The notes beneath the pieces are model-generated. The model was given only the letters and a program-made list of their open reading frames with translations. It was not told the origin of the DNA and did no database searches. A DNA stretch of 64,000 bases from Effrenium voratum (lineage: Eukaryota; Sar; Dinophyceae; Suessiales; Symbiodiniaceae): positions 141,915-205,914 of the forward strand of contig CAUJNA010000532.1 in assembly GCA_963377175.1 (NCBI GenBank). The letters are read 5' to 3'. Of the stretch, positions 63,813 to 64,000 are shown piece by piece. Both the position numbers and the translations under genes were made by a program. Positions within the stretch are counted from its first letter, which is position 1; each line of letters starts with the position of its first letter.

Positions 63813-63868
63813 CAGCAAGTTCAGGAATTCTCAAAAGGACCTTCGTCATAGGCAAGCCCCCGATCGGT
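63813..63868 (-). CDS. Unidentified gene, exon 1 of the phased run (5' end uncertain)
   Basis: Frame: SSPIGGLPMTKVLLRIPELA, ending with one base (G) before the donor |GTGCGATAGG. The upstream acceptor may be AACTAGCGAG| near 63867. Confidence 0.45.
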
Positions 63869-64000
63869 GAGCTCGCTAGTTGCCCGGGGAATGGTCATAC
63901 GTGTATATGATTCATGTGATTCGCAGAAAGAGAACTCATGAGTCAACCGTTTCGACTGCACCCCAAGAGGTGTCTTCAAACAAATACAAACCAAGTCAAG

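Overview
The window looks like nuclear DNA of a dinoflagellate, probably Symbiodiniaceae or a relative such as Polarella. This is inferred from five things. Genes are broken into small exons with non-canonical splice sites (3' ends mostly TGAG|G, 5' ends GT with no further U1-type consensus). A 12-base perfect match to the 3' end of the dinoflagellate spliced leader lies ahead of a retroelement gene. Dense low-complexity tandem arrays are present (units built on CCACTTGG, on GGCTCTATGCACT and on GAGGTCGTACAGGTACTTCAT). tRNA-derived SINE-like elements occur. There is no bacterial operon structure. No rRNA gene and no complete tRNA gene was seen.

Layout. 1-5.0 kb: the 5' part of a large Ty1/copia-type retroelement on the minus strand. 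Its Gag has a long coiled coil, two Cys-rich zinc clusters and a Gag core. The frame is broken once at a GA tract and the element leaves the window on the left, so protease, integrase and reverse transcriptase are not present here. 5-38 kb: small exons on both strands embedded in short dispersed repeats with terminal inverted repeats (TIRs). The best gene is at 29.7-32.5 kb, minus strand: eight exons of a GlmU-like left-handed beta-helix protein with an N-terminal membrane anchor. 10.98-12.33 kb is an inserted block of tandem repeats plus a tRNA-like element. 38.7-52.8 kb: repeat-rich, with long tandem duplications, a 270-bp inverted repeat, and a few minus-strand genes (a C2H2-finger protein at 41.6-42.9 kb, a Cys-rich repeat protein at 40.2-40.9 kb, a basic protein with a 27-residue repeat at 47 kb). 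53-64 kb: small exons and TIR repeats again, with well-phased minus-strand exons at 63.4-63.9 kb and a plus-strand pair at 56.9-57.2 kb.

The main result is that several TIR repeat families behave as introner elements. Two copies of one family (TIR beginning GCTGGTGC) sit at 57.05-57.17 kb on the plus strand and 63.70-63.81 kb on the minus strand. Each copy spans one intron between exons whose reading phases match. The inverted repeat itself supplies the 5' splice site on one end (CTG|GTG) and its reverse complement supplies the 3' splice site on the other (CAC-CAG|), so the element could splice in either orientation. Other families (TIRs CTCACTYCCTGAGT, TGGGTCAAAA, GGGTGTGTCTTT and CTCAGATGCCCAGTGG) lie next to or inside predicted introns.

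Limits. Exons were called by eye from reading frame, amino-acid composition, splice dinucleotides and phase, without alignment or RNA data. Only the retroelement, the GlmU-like gene and the C2H2-finger gene have recognisable domains. Many isolated exons are unassigned, and in places both strands look codable.
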